Shown: one piece after another, positions 1 through 6,801 of the stretch
Position numbering within the stretch: position 1 is the first letter of the stretch
Layout: each line of letters begins with the position of its first letter
DNA from: Nitrospirales bacterium
Lineage (GTDB): Bacteria > Nitrospirota > Nitrospiria > Nitrospirales > UBA8639
Assembly (NCBI GenBank): GCA_021604265.1
Contig: BQIY01000081.1
Location: forward strand, 1 to 7,908
DNA: 7,908 bases
Direction: 5' to 3'
Notes under the pieces: generated by a model
What the model was told of the DNA's origin: nothing
What the model saw: only the letters and a program-made list of their open reading frames with translations
Database searches by the model: none
Program-made: the position numbers and the translations under genes

Positions 1-909
1 ACGCTTCAACAGGAAATCCATGAACGTCAGCGTGCTGAAGAGACCGCCAGACTCGCCATGAAACGCACCCAGGACGTCAACGAACATATGAGACAAGATT
101 TGGCCGCCGCCGCACGCGTTCAACAAGCTTTACTACCGGAAGCCGCACCGAACATCCCAGGCGCAGCCTTTGCTTGGACTTATCGTCCCTGTGCAGAGCT
201 GGGAGGCGATTCCTTAAACGTCTTTGCGCTGAATGACCATCAGGTCGGCATGTATGTGTTAGATGTCACCGGCCATGGCGTCCCAGCTTCTCTCCTCTCG
301 GTGACCCTTAGCCGGGTCCTCATGCCCCGCAGTGATCCTTCATGTCTTTTTGTACGATCCGACACAACAACCGGCATGCCGACCATAACCTCACCGGCAG
401 AAGTGGCGACTCGACTGAATCACATGTTTCCGATGAGTAAAGGCGGACATCAATACTTTACACTCCTCTATGGCATTCTCAATACTCAAGACGGAATCTT
501 TCGATATGTCTGCGCCGGTCACCCTCCCCCTCTTTTGTACGCCAAAGACCAGCAACCGATTATCTGTGAGGCTCGAAGCCTGCCAATCGGGCTATTCGAA
601 CACGAACAGTACGAAGACTGCACGATTCAACTGGAACCTGACGCTCGGCTCTATCTGTACTCAGACGGTGTCCTTGAAGCGATGAATGCACAACGAGAGA
701 TTTTTGGCGAATCACGCGTCGTTGCCACGATCCAACACACACAACACGTGAACCTCCAAACAAGCGTTGAGTCCATCGCCACAGCCGCAGCGAACTGGAC
801 GCAGCATGGACAGATTCACGATGACCTCTCGATTCTGGCCGTGGAACGTCTTTCATGTTCGAAAAAGATACACGGAAACGAGTCAAAGGAGACCGACGCA
901 TCAGCATGA
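1..909 (+). CDS. SpoIIE/RsbU-type PP2C serine phosphatase, 5'-truncated by window edge
   Basis: This is the C-terminal part of a PPM/PP2C-family serine phosphatase of the SpoIIE/RsbU type, which dephosphorylates STAS anti-sigma-factor antagonists in partner-switching pathways. The frame is open from base 1, so the ATG at 58 is probably internal. The first ~45 visible residues (rich in Q, E, R, A) look like a coiled-coil linker leading into AAARVQQALLP, as in proteins that carry an N-terminal receiver, PAS or HAMP input domain; that part lies off the window. Visible phosphatase motifs, in order, are AELGGD (metal-binding Asp), DVTGHGVPASL, YVCAGHPPPLLY, YSDGVLEAMN and HDDLSILAVE, so the metal-site acidic residues are present. 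The position after GGD reads SLNVF rather than the commoner FYDFF, a variant I associate with response-regulator-linked members. The stop codon overlaps the start of the next gene (ATGA), which suggests translational coupling with its likely partner kinase. Family call is secure; the sensory input is unknown. Confidence 0.9.
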   Translation, partial: TLQQEIHERQRAEETARLAMKRTQDVNEHMRQDLAAAARVQQALLPEAAPNIPGAAFAWTYRPCAELGGDSLNVFALNDHQVGMYVLDVTGHGVPASLLSVTLSRVLMPRSDPSCLFVRSDTTTGMPTITSPAEVATRLNHMFPMSKGGHQYFTLLYGILNTQDGIFRYVCAGHPPPLLYAKDQQPIICEARSLPIGLFEHEQYEDCTIQLEPDARLYLYSDGVLEAMNAQREIFGESRVVATIQHTQHVNLQTSVESIATAAANWTQHGQIHDDLSILAVERLSCSKKIHGNESKETDASA

Positions 910-1343
910 ATCATTTTGATACCCAAATGTCTGACCAGCCCTTACTGGTCCATCGATTTCCGGCGCAGGCAAAGAACTTAAAGGACATACGTGCCAAAGT
1001 ACGGGGAACGCTCATGGAACGGGGATTCGGTACCGACATTATTGAACATATCGTTATCGCCATAGATGAGGCCTGTCAAAACATTATTCGCCATGCCTAC
1101 GGCAAGGAAACCGAAGAAAAAATCGTCTTACATATACACTATCACCCCCAGGCATTAGAAATTACATTACGAGACTATGCACCACACGTTACGATGAATT
1201 GCATACAACCCCGTGATTTGAAAGACGTTCGTCCCGGAGGGCTTGGTGGACATTTCATTCATCAGACAATGAACGAAATTACCCTCGAGCATGCGCCTGA
1301 TGGAAACGGCAACATCCTTCGAATGATGAAACAATTTGCGTAG
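906..1343 (+). CDS. RsbW/SpoIIAB-like serine kinase (HATPase domain), anti-sigma-factor type
   Basis: This is a small (145 aa) GHKL-type ATPase of the HATPase_c_2 group, to which the anti-sigma-factor serine kinases RsbW and SpoIIAB belong. Such proteins bind a sigma factor or another target and phosphorylate a STAS partner. The N-box is clear at residues 54-66 (DEACQNIIRHAYG), with the Asn that holds Mg-ATP. The G1 region is RDYAPH around residue 90, and a glycine-rich G2-like segment GGLGGHFI lies at 111-118, followed by the expected LEHAPDGNGNILRMMK end. I chose the ATG at 906 because it overlaps the upstream stop as ATGA and makes the protein a usual length. An AAAGGAG at 885-891 lies 14 bases upstream, somewhat far. 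An in-frame ATG at 927 is possible, and the longer reading from 855 would overlap the phosphatase by 55 bases. No sigma factor gene is visible in the window, so the bound target is unknown. Confidence 0.85.
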   Translation: MNHFDTQMSDQPLLVHRFPAQAKNLKDIRAKVRGTLMERGFGTDIIEHIVIAIDEACQNIIRHAYGKETEEKIVLHIHYHPQALEITLRDYAPHVTMNCIQPRDLKDVRPGGLGGHFIHQTMNEITLEHAPDGNGNILRMMKQFA

Positions 1344-1360
1344 CCTGTGATTGTCAGAAA

Positions 1361-1367
1361 AAAGGAG
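1361..1367 (+). promoter_or_regulatory. Strong ribosome binding site of the STAS gene
   Basis: AAAGGAG preceded by further A residues lies five bases before the ATG at 1373. It is the best Shine-Dalgarno match in the cluster and fixes the STAS start. The following permease gene has only a weak site and overlaps the STAS gene, so its translation may depend on that of STAS. Confidence 0.6.
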
Positions 1368-1372
1368 CCACG

Positions 1373-1705
1373 ATGGAACATGCCATACGCAGAGAACAGG
1401 ACGGTCACATTGTGACATTCAGAGGAGACATCGATCTTGAGAGTTCCCCCATGGCACGAACGATACTGCTGAAAGTGGTTAATGGGGCATCAAAAGTGTA
1501 TGTAGACTTGACGTCCGTCACTTACATGGACAGTTCAGGCATTGCCAGCATGGTTGAAGCGTATCAACTAGCCAAAAACTCTCAGGTCGAATTTGTCCTC
1601 GTCTCGGCAAGCCCGGCCGTCTTACGTGTCCTGCATATGGCACGACTCGATAAGGTCTTTACGATTCACGAAAATTTGGAACAGGCGCAACATGCCGGCC
1701 TCTGA
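1373..1705 (+). CDS. STAS-domain protein: anti-sigma-factor antagonist and/or MlaB-like transporter subunit
   Basis: This is a single-domain STAS protein of 110 aa, the usual size for SpoIIAA/RsbV antagonists and for MlaB. The N-terminal strand reads GHIVTFRGDIDLESS and the core reads VYVDLTSVTYMDSSGIASM. The DSSG motif at residues 53-56 carries Ser55, at the place of the serine phosphorylated in SpoIIAA by its kinase. Upstream lie a matching kinase and a PP2C phosphatase, so by context this is their shared substrate. Downstream, its last 14 bases overlap the start of an MlaE-type permease gene, exactly where many genomes place mlaB, whose STAS product binds the MlaF ATPase in the MlaFEDB complex. 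In E. coli MlaB a Thr near the equivalent site matters for MlaF contact. Whether this protein is a free signalling antagonist, the fixed transporter subunit, or both cannot be settled from sequence. No other STAS gene is present here. Confidence 0.88.
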   Translation: MEHAIRREQDGHIVTFRGDIDLESSPMARTILLKVVNGASKVYVDLTSVTYMDSSGIASMVEAYQLAKNSQVEFVLVSASPAVLRVLHMARLDKVFTIHENLEQAQHAGL

Positions 1706-2510
1706 ACTCCCACCGCATCCCGTAATCCAAAAGATCGAAGCCCTAGGTCGTCACACCATACGGTTAGTTGACTCGATCGGATTCGGAACGTCACTTTTAT
1801 ATCAGGCAGGCTATTGGCTCCTACTCGGCCATCGACGCCAACAACCGGTTCGCCTCGCGCCGATCGTTGTGCAAATGATGGAAATTGGGATTCGAGCGAT
1901 TCCGATCATCGCTCTTGTCTCGCTCACGATCGGCTTGATGCTGGCCATTCAAGGCATCAATGCACTCAAAGGGTTTGGAGCAGAACAACAAGTCACCTTT
2001 GGTGTGGCACTATCCGTTGTCAGAGAATTTTCTCCTCTCATGACTGGAATTTTAGTGGCTGGACGCTCCGGAGCGGCCTTAGCGGCACGTTTGAGTACTA
2101 TGACCATCCATAACGAAGTAGATGCCTTACGGGTCATGGGGATTAATCCGATTCGTTTTTTAGTCGTACCCAATTTACTCGCCATGTTGATCATGCTTCC
2201 GTCTCTGACGTGGCTTTCAGATCTCATCGCACTTGGCGGAGCCGGACTCTACATCACCACTGATCTCGGAATATCCTTCGGCCGATATCTTCAACAAATC
2301 CTGTACATCGTCAGCACAGCCGATGTGGTACATGGTCTCGGCAAAAGTCTGGTCTTTGGCTTTCTCATCACCATTGTGGGTGTCGTCAATGGATCTTCGG
2401 TGACCGGAGGGGCTGAAGGCGTTGGACGGGTCACGACGAATTCCGTTGTTCATGCCATTTTAGCCATTATTCTCGCGGATTTACTCATTGTCTTCATGAT
2501 GACGAGATAA
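1692..2510 (+). CDS. mlaE: MlaE-family ABC transporter permease (lipid transport)
   Basis: This is the inner-membrane permease of an MCE/Mla-type ABC transporter, which moves phospholipid or other lipids between the inner and outer membranes. The length of 272 aa fits the family (about 260). Hydrophobic segments lie near residues 69-88, 114-132, 157-185 and 215-235, and at the C-terminus (253-270). The family core REFSPLMTGILVAGRSGAAL (111-130), then TIHNEVDALRVMGINPIRFLVVP, is plainly present, as is GGAEGVGRVTTNSVV near the C-terminus. I chose the ATG at 1692 because it gives a normal length; the open frame runs back to 1593, but that part lies inside the STAS gene and reads as unrelated sequence. 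The 14-base overlap with the STAS gene and the lack of a good ribosome site suggest translational coupling. MlaF follows after 8 bases. Confidence 0.93.
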   Translation: MPASELPPHPVIQKIEALGRHTIRLVDSIGFGTSLLYQAGYWLLLGHRRQQPVRLAPIVVQMMEIGIRAIPIIALVSLTIGLMLAIQGINALKGFGAEQQVTFGVALSVVREFSPLMTGILVAGRSGAALAARLSTMTIHNEVDALRVMGINPIRFLVVPNLLAMLIMLPSLTWLSDLIALGGAGLYITTDLGISFGRYLQQILYIVSTADVVHGLGKSLVFGFLITIVGVVNGSSVTGGAEGVGRVTTNSVVHAILAIILADLLIVFMMTR

Positions 2511-2518
2511 AGTGAACC

Positions 2519-3340
2519 ATGACAACCGTCGACAGAAACAGCACGCCGGTCATTGAGGTCAAAGACGTCGTGACGCATTACGGCTCTCGTACGATACTCA
2601 ATCGCGTGAATGTCAACATTCACCCCGGAGAAATTATGGTCGTCATGGGAGGAAGCGGTTCAGGCAAAAGCACCTTACTCAGACATCTCATTGGATTAGA
2701 ACGAATCAGCGCAGGATCCATTCGGCTTCTCGACCGGGATATCAGTCAAATGCGTGATGATGAACTGACAAGGTTTTACCGAAAACTGGGCGTGGCCTTT
2801 CAGGGTGGTGCACTCTTGAGTTCAATGACGGTAGGCGAAAATATCATGCTTCCACTTCGGGAACATACCACCCTGGACGAGAAGACGATGGGCATCATGG
2901 TACGTATGAAACTAGAGGTCGTTAACCTCGCAGGTTTCGAGAATCTCATGCCTTCAGAATTATCTGGCGGGATGCTCAAACGGGCGGCATTTGCCCGGGC
3001 GGTCATCATGGACCCGGCCTTGCTGTTTTGCGACGAACCGTCAGCCGGCCTGGACCCTGTGGTCGCGTCCTCATTAGATGAACTGATTTTGCAACTTCGT
3101 GACGCCCTCAACATGACCATTGTCGTTGTCACACATGAACTGGAAAGTGCTTTTCGAATTGCTGACAGGATCACAGTATTAGATAAAGGAGAGGTTCTCA
3201 CTATTGGGTCAGTCGAGGAAGTGCGGGAGTCCGGAAATAAACGAATCCAAGATTTACTCAATCGACGATTCGAAGAAACGCCTCTTGATCCTGACGAATA
3301 CCTGGCGCGGCTCACAGGGGAGCCCCTCGAAGAAGTTTGA
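2519..3340 (+). CDS. mlaF: MlaF-family ABC transporter ATP-binding protein
   Basis: This is the cytoplasmic ATPase of the same lipid transporter, 273 aa. All ABC motifs are in place: Walker A GGSGSGKST (residues 44-52), Q-loop Gln95 in AFQGGAL, signature LSGGM (148-152) followed by LKRAAFARAV, Walker B LLFCDEP (168-174), D-loop SAGLDP and H-loop His206. The FQGGALLSSMTVGENIMLPL stretch after the Q-loop and the form LSGGMLKR are typical of MlaF/Ttg2A rather than of general importers. A C-terminal tail of about 30 residues (DLLNRRFEETPLDPDEYLARL) extends past the nucleotide-binding core; in E. coli MlaF the C-terminal tail takes part in subunit contacts, so a similar role is possible. The gene starts 8 bases after mlaE and ends 9 bases before the MCE gene. 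The ribosome site is weak, as expected for a coupled internal gene. Confidence 0.95.
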   Translation: MTTVDRNSTPVIEVKDVVTHYGSRTILNRVNVNIHPGEIMVVMGGSGSGKSTLLRHLIGLERISAGSIRLLDRDISQMRDDELTRFYRKLGVAFQGGALLSSMTVGENIMLPLREHTTLDEKTMGIMVRMKLEVVNLAGFENLMPSELSGGMLKRAAFARAVIMDPALLFCDEPSAGLDPVVASSLDELILQLRDALNMTIVVVTHELESAFRIADRITVLDKGEVLTIGSVEEVRESGNKRIQDLLNRRFEETPLDPDEYLARLTGEPLEEV

Positions 3341-3349
3341 TGACAGCCT

Positions 3350-4294
3350 ATGCGTGATATTCGCAAACATTATCTCATCGTCGGAACGTTTCTTGTGGTC
3401 TTACTCGGAACGTTAATCGTGTGGCTTGGCATGCTGTCGGGTATCACCCGGCCCACCCATCTGTACTATCTGGAATTTGACAATGTCATGGGCCTCACCG
3501 AAGGCGCACAGATTCTGTATGAAGGCTACCCCGTTGGAGAAATTGAAACGATTCGATTTACACGCGGACCCACGACGGCAGGTTATCGATTGGGCATCAG
3601 CATTCGCGAAGATTGGAACATACCCAAGGATAGCTTAGCCATGATCACACAAGCTGGATTTCTTTCCGCCGTCGTCATCGATATTCATGAAGGACATTCA
3701 CCACAGATGCTGAGACCCGGCGACCAAATTCCTAGTCAGGGGGCTACGAATATTCTCACCACCATGGCATCGGTTGCCAATCAACTTAGTGAACTGGCCG
3801 ATACGAGCCTGAAACCGTTTCTGGACAACCTCACAGACGGAAGCAGCTCACTCGACACACTCGCTCAAGATGCGCCGATTATTCTCGGAAACCTCAAAAC
3901 CTTTACCACACACCTCAATGACACCACCGAGCAGCTGAACACACTGATCGAACAAAGCGGAGGCCATGTCGACACCATCCTGAACAATGTCCAAAACGCC
4001 TCAGGTAATGTGTCAGAGCTCACCACAGATTTTCGTAGGACGTCAAAGCGTCTCGATCGACTGGTCTCTTCCATGAATGCACTGGTGGTGAAAAACCAAA
4101 AAGACATTGATCATTCTATCAGCGACCTCCATCACACATTGGAAGTCGTCGCGAGTCATGTGCAAGAAATTAGTTATAACTTAGAAGCCACAACACGAAA
4201 CATGAATGAATTGACAGCCGAGTTGAGACAAAACCCCGGCGTCATTATTCGCGGCAAGAAGATTCGAGACGATCACGAAAGTGAGTACGACTAA
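3350..4294 (+). CDS. mlaD: MlaD-like MCE-domain protein with long helical C-terminal region
   Basis: This is the periplasmic MCE (mammalian cell entry) component that forms the lipid channel above the permease. One N-terminal membrane anchor spans residues 8-30 (YLIVGTFLVVLLGTLIVWLGML) after a basic MRDIRKH start. The MCE domain follows at about 38-115, with YYLEFDNVMGLTEGAQILYEGYPVGEIETIRF and then the IPKDSLAMITQAGFLSAVVIDI strands. Residues 136-300 look mostly helical with heptad-like spacing (SVANQLSELADTSLKPFLDNL, repeated LNTLIEQ, LDRLVSSMN, LHHTLEVV, MNELTAEL). At 314 aa it is much longer than E. coli MlaD (183 aa), owing to this helical tail. Such long-tailed MCE proteins commonly accompany an auxiliary lipoprotein, as here. 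The role in lipid transport is well supported by neighbours; the cargo and direction are not known. Confidence 0.92.
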   Translation: MRDIRKHYLIVGTFLVVLLGTLIVWLGMLSGITRPTHLYYLEFDNVMGLTEGAQILYEGYPVGEIETIRFTRGPTTAGYRLGISIREDWNIPKDSLAMITQAGFLSAVVIDIHEGHSPQMLRPGDQIPSQGATNILTTMASVANQLSELADTSLKPFLDNLTDGSSSLDTLAQDAPIILGNLKTFTTHLNDTTEQLNTLIEQSGGHVDTILNNVQNASGNVSELTTDFRRTSKRLDRLVSSMNALVVKNQKDIDHSISDLHHTLEVVASHVQEISYNLEATTRNMNELTAELRQNPGVIIRGKKIRDDHESEYD

Positions 4295-4345
4295 TCCGTT
4301 TATGGACAAGTCGATGAGTTGGCTATATTTTTGAGGCAGACAATC

Positions 4346-4969
4346 ATGAAATTCATCTCCGCCTTCCTTATCAGTCTGACATGCATGTTAAGCGGATGTC
4401 TGGGCGGACCTGCCCCGCAAGACCACTTTTATCGCCTGGAACTGCCAACACCTGAATCATCGTTTTCCTCACCACTGTTACAGGGTACGATCCAAATCAC
4501 CCGGCCCTGGGCTGATGCCCTCACCAGTGAGCGGCGCCTCCTGTACCGCATCATGACTGGGACAGCGCAAGTCCATCGTCATGCCTACCACCGATGGATC
4601 GACTCGCCGACATTGATCGTACAGCAACAAATCACTCAGTACCTCCGAAATGCAGGAGTCGCCACACATGTGGTCACGCCCGAACTACGAATCAAGGCGG
4701 ACTACCGGTTCACATGCCGTATCACAAGACTCGAACGAATTCTTGACGAGTCTCCCCGAGTGATGATGGAACTTGAACTCGGCTTAATTCGCCTACGAGA
4801 ACGGGAAGCCGTTATGCTGCAAACCTATCGAGTCGAACAACAAGCAAACAGCACGGACATCCCTGCGGCAATTGAAGCGTATAATCAAGCGCTCACAAAA
4901 ATTCTCAATCAATTCCTGGAAGATCTCTCAACCTTGCCGAAAGCCATACGGCTGACGCAGAGCCCCTAA
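4346..4969 (+). CDS. ABC-type transport auxiliary lipoprotein (PqiC/DUF330-like)
   Basis: This is a predicted outer-membrane or periplasm-facing lipoprotein of 207 aa. It has a signal peptide MKFISAFLISLTCM and a lipobox LSGC with the lipidated Cys at residue 18. The mature part starts GGPAPQDHFYRLELP; the YRL strand just after the lipobox is typical of the ABC_trans_aux family found beside MCE transporters (PqiC of the Pqi system is one member). Later segments such as LLYRIMTGTAQVHRHAYHRWIDSPTLIVQQQITQYL and the C-terminal ALTKILNQFLEDL also fit that family. I chose the ATG at 4346 because GAGG lies about 10 bases before it and the signal peptide then starts at Met-Lys; the TTG at 4319 would put hydrophilic residues ahead of the signal. 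It probably meets the MCE protein in the periplasm. The gene closes the Mla-type cluster. Confidence 0.85.
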   Translation: MKFISAFLISLTCMLSGCLGGPAPQDHFYRLELPTPESSFSSPLLQGTIQITRPWADALTSERRLLYRIMTGTAQVHRHAYHRWIDSPTLIVQQQITQYLRNAGVATHVVTPELRIKADYRFTCRITRLERILDESPRVMMELELGLIRLREREAVMLQTYRVEQQANSTDIPAAIEAYNQALTKILNQFLEDLSTLPKAIRLTQSP

Positions 4970-5131
4970 CACGCAGTCTTTTTAAGACCATTTCACGACG
5001 TAGAGGAATTCAAAATGCACCACGCTCGTTTCGCAGAGGCCAACACCCATGCTGACGATCATGTCCTACTCCAATGATGTTAGAGAAGACGTAAAATATC
5101 TCTCGATGGTCTTAAGCCGCCAGGTCAAAAC
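4970..5131. other. Intergenic gap after the lipid-transport operon, with inverted repeat
   Basis: A small hairpin GTCTT-TTT-AAGAC (4976-4988) starts seven bases after the lipoprotein stop, but no T-run follows, so it is a poor intrinsic terminator. The 10-base TTAAGACCAT at 4982-4991 is perfectly inverted as ATGGTCTTAA at 5106-5115, just before the next gene. The two pairings share bases and would exclude each other. A TAAAAT at 5092-5097 could be a -10 box, but I see no good -35 partner. Confidence 0.35.
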
Positions 5132-6076
5132 ATGCAACTCGAACAAGCCATCACCACACGCATCCTTTTGAAAGAACGCGCCACGCTCAGTGGAACGACG
5201 ATCAACGGAAATCGAGCGATAGCTGTCGGGCTGTTTTTTGTCATGATAAGCCTTCCAGCGCTGCTCCTAGCTATGGGATGGCTGGCACACACACGATGGT
5301 TCATCTCTCTCCCGCTCTGGATGATTGGAATCGGTGGAATCATAGGAGTAAGCGGCGGCCTCTGGCTCGTGCTCAATGGACTTCGTGAGCGACAACGTAT
5401 CTGGAATATCAAGCATGGCGGACAACAGTTACCCATGACCCCGTGGCTCTGGGACTATTCATGGCAGGCAGGGGGAGCTACTGACAATTATCTGAAAAGT
5501 GCACTTGAGAATCTCATGGGATTTCTCTTGTTCAGTATCTTGGTTTCGCCTTTAAATTGGATGGCATTGTTCTGGGAAGAGCGTTCATTTTTTTTACAGG
5601 GAACCGTTGGTCTGCTCGACCTCGTCATCATTATGAGTATTGGAGGACGTTTTGTGACAAAACTAAGGCAATACCTGGCATTTGGTAATAGTCAAGTGGA
5701 TTTTCACAATTTTCCATTTTTTCTAGGAAACCCAATGGCACTGACCCTCAAGAATGCTCCATTGAATATTTCAACTTTTCACCTCACGCTTCGATGCATC
5801 AAGGAAACCGCGCAATGTGAGGAAACAGGAGATGACGCACAATCGGTCATCGCTTGCTACCAAATTTACCATGATACCCAAATCCTAGAAAAAGAAAATG
5901 TTCAATTTGGAAATAGCCTGGATATCGACTGGATGCTCCCAGAAGATGAGACACTCTCATCGGCGCCCAGCGAACGGCCCGCGACCTATTGGGAACTTGA
6001 AATAACCGCAGCCGGACAACACATTGACTACCAAAGCCGGTTTCTTTTGCCCATTTACGCGAAACGATTAAGCTAA
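5132..6076 (+). CDS. Membrane protein of unknown function with beta-rich C-terminal domain
   Basis: I do not recognise a named function. The 314 aa protein has a short N-terminal cytoplasmic-like stretch and then hydrophobic segments at about 30-50, 59-83, 127-146 and 156-172, so four membrane passes are likely. Residues 186-314 are soluble and probably beta-rich: ALTLKNAPLNISTFHLTLRCIKE, an acidic stretch, NVQFGNSLDIDWMLPED, then TYWELEITAAGQHIDYQSRFLLPIYA at the end. The layout recalls an immunoglobulin- or arrestin-like fold, with strands of the type seen in bacterial four-helix membrane proteins of unknown role; this is an impression, not a match. The start at 5132 has AGG about seven bases upstream. 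A run of eight T (5588-5595) lies inside the gene. The protein stands between the lipid-transport cluster and a VanZ-family gene, so an envelope role is plausible but unproven. Confidence 0.75.
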   Translation: MQLEQAITTRILLKERATLSGTTINGNRAIAVGLFFVMISLPALLLAMGWLAHTRWFISLPLWMIGIGGIIGVSGGLWLVLNGLRERQRIWNIKHGGQQLPMTPWLWDYSWQAGGATDNYLKSALENLMGFLLFSILVSPLNWMALFWEERSFFLQGTVGLLDLVIIMSIGGRFVTKLRQYLAFGNSQVDFHNFPFFLGNPMALTLKNAPLNISTFHLTLRCIKETAQCEETGDDAQSVIACYQIYHDTQILEKENVQFGNSLDIDWMLPEDETLSSAPSERPATYWELEITAAGQHIDYQSRFLLPIYAKRLS

Positions 6077-6216
6077 TCTGACAGTCAGAGACTTCAATAC
6101 ATACCGCACAACGTTACGGTTCGCCTCCCTTGCAAATGACCCGCTGGAGTGGTATCGGTAATATGACTGGCAAGACGCTCAGAAGGCGATCCGATACGAA
6201 ATAGACAGAGACGATA

Positions 6217-6801
6217 ATGAAGAAAACTGAAGAAAAACCCTATATCATGCAAATACCCGTGAAGACCGAACGCAAACACCCCCTGATAGCCACGCAACAT
6301 CCCATCCCTCATCAGGAAAAATTCATAGGCTTTGTCTGCTATTGGCTGCCCTTACTTCTCTATGCCGGAGCAATTGTTCTGATATCGTCACTCTCCACAC
6401 CAAAAATTCATTTTGAAGCAATCGCTCAGGCGTATCTCTCGATTTCAGGCAGATTTCTTTCACAGATCAACGATAAAATCATCCACCTCATTGAATATGC
6501 CATATTGGGCTTACTGACGTATCGAGCCATTCGATTCTCCTGGGGAATTCAATTAGGCCCCTTTTCAGCATTATTGACCATTATTGCCGTTGGCCTGTTT
6601 GGGTGCATCGATGAATTTCATCAATGGTTTACTCCATTACGAAATGTCGAAGTCTTAGATCTCATGGCGGACATTGCAGGAGGTATGATCGGTATCTCAC
6701 TTTGGGAGTGGGGCCGAACTCTACCGGCGATTCGATTCCTGGAAGAACAACTCCCCTTCAAACTCCAACTCATCAAAAGTTTGGCAACATCAAAGTTTTA
6801 A
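6217..6801 (+). CDS. VanZ-family membrane protein
   Basis: This is a 194 aa integral membrane protein of the VanZ-like family; VanZ itself gives low-level teicoplanin resistance, but most family members have no known role and this one should not be read as a resistance gene. Family signatures are visible: NDKIIHLIEYAILGLLTYR (residues 85-103, with Asp86, His90 and Tyr94), then IDEFHQWFTPLRNVEVLDLMADIAGG (131-156, with DExHQ and the conserved Arg and Asp). Membrane segments are likely at about 38-58, 89-107, 114-131 and 146-165. The first ~35 residues are hydrophilic and basic, longer than in minimal members. I chose the ATG at 6217, although no strong ribosome site precedes it; the ATG at 6247 is a possible alternative with no better site. 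It lies 140 bases after the preceding gene with no clear promoter between them. Confidence 0.85.
   Translation: MKKTEEKPYIMQIPVKTERKHPLIATQHPIPHQEKFIGFVCYWLPLLLYAGAIVLISSLSTPKIHFEAIAQAYLSISGRFLSQINDKIIHLIEYAILGLLTYRAIRFSWGIQLGPFSALLTIIAVGLFGCIDEFHQWFTPLRNVEVLDLMADIAGGMIGISLWEWGRTLPAIRFLEEQLPFKLQLIKSLATSKF

Noticed and set aside
855..905. Longer start for the RsbW-like kinase at ATG 855.
   Set aside because: It would overlap the phosphatase by 55 bases and add 17 residues outside the domain; the ATGA overlap at 906 is more natural.
1593..1691. Longer start for the MlaE permease at ATG 1593.
   Set aside because: The added residues are an out-of-frame reading of the STAS gene and make the protein too long for the family.
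5015..5077. A 20-codon open frame (ATG at 5015, TGA at 5075-5077) with GAGG eight bases upstream.
   Set aside because: The ribosome site is good, but the frame is very short, His-rich and resembles nothing I know; without conservation data it cannot be told from chance.
5588..5595. Run of eight T inside the unknown membrane protein gene as a phase-variable tract.
   Set aside because: Eight T encode ordinary hydrophobic residues here (Phe-Phe-Leu), the frame is intact, and the length is marginal for slippage.
6130..6164. Possible promoter for the VanZ-family gene (TTGCAA and TAATAT).
   Set aside because: The spacing is 23 bases, well beyond the usual 16-18, and no better -35 box is present.
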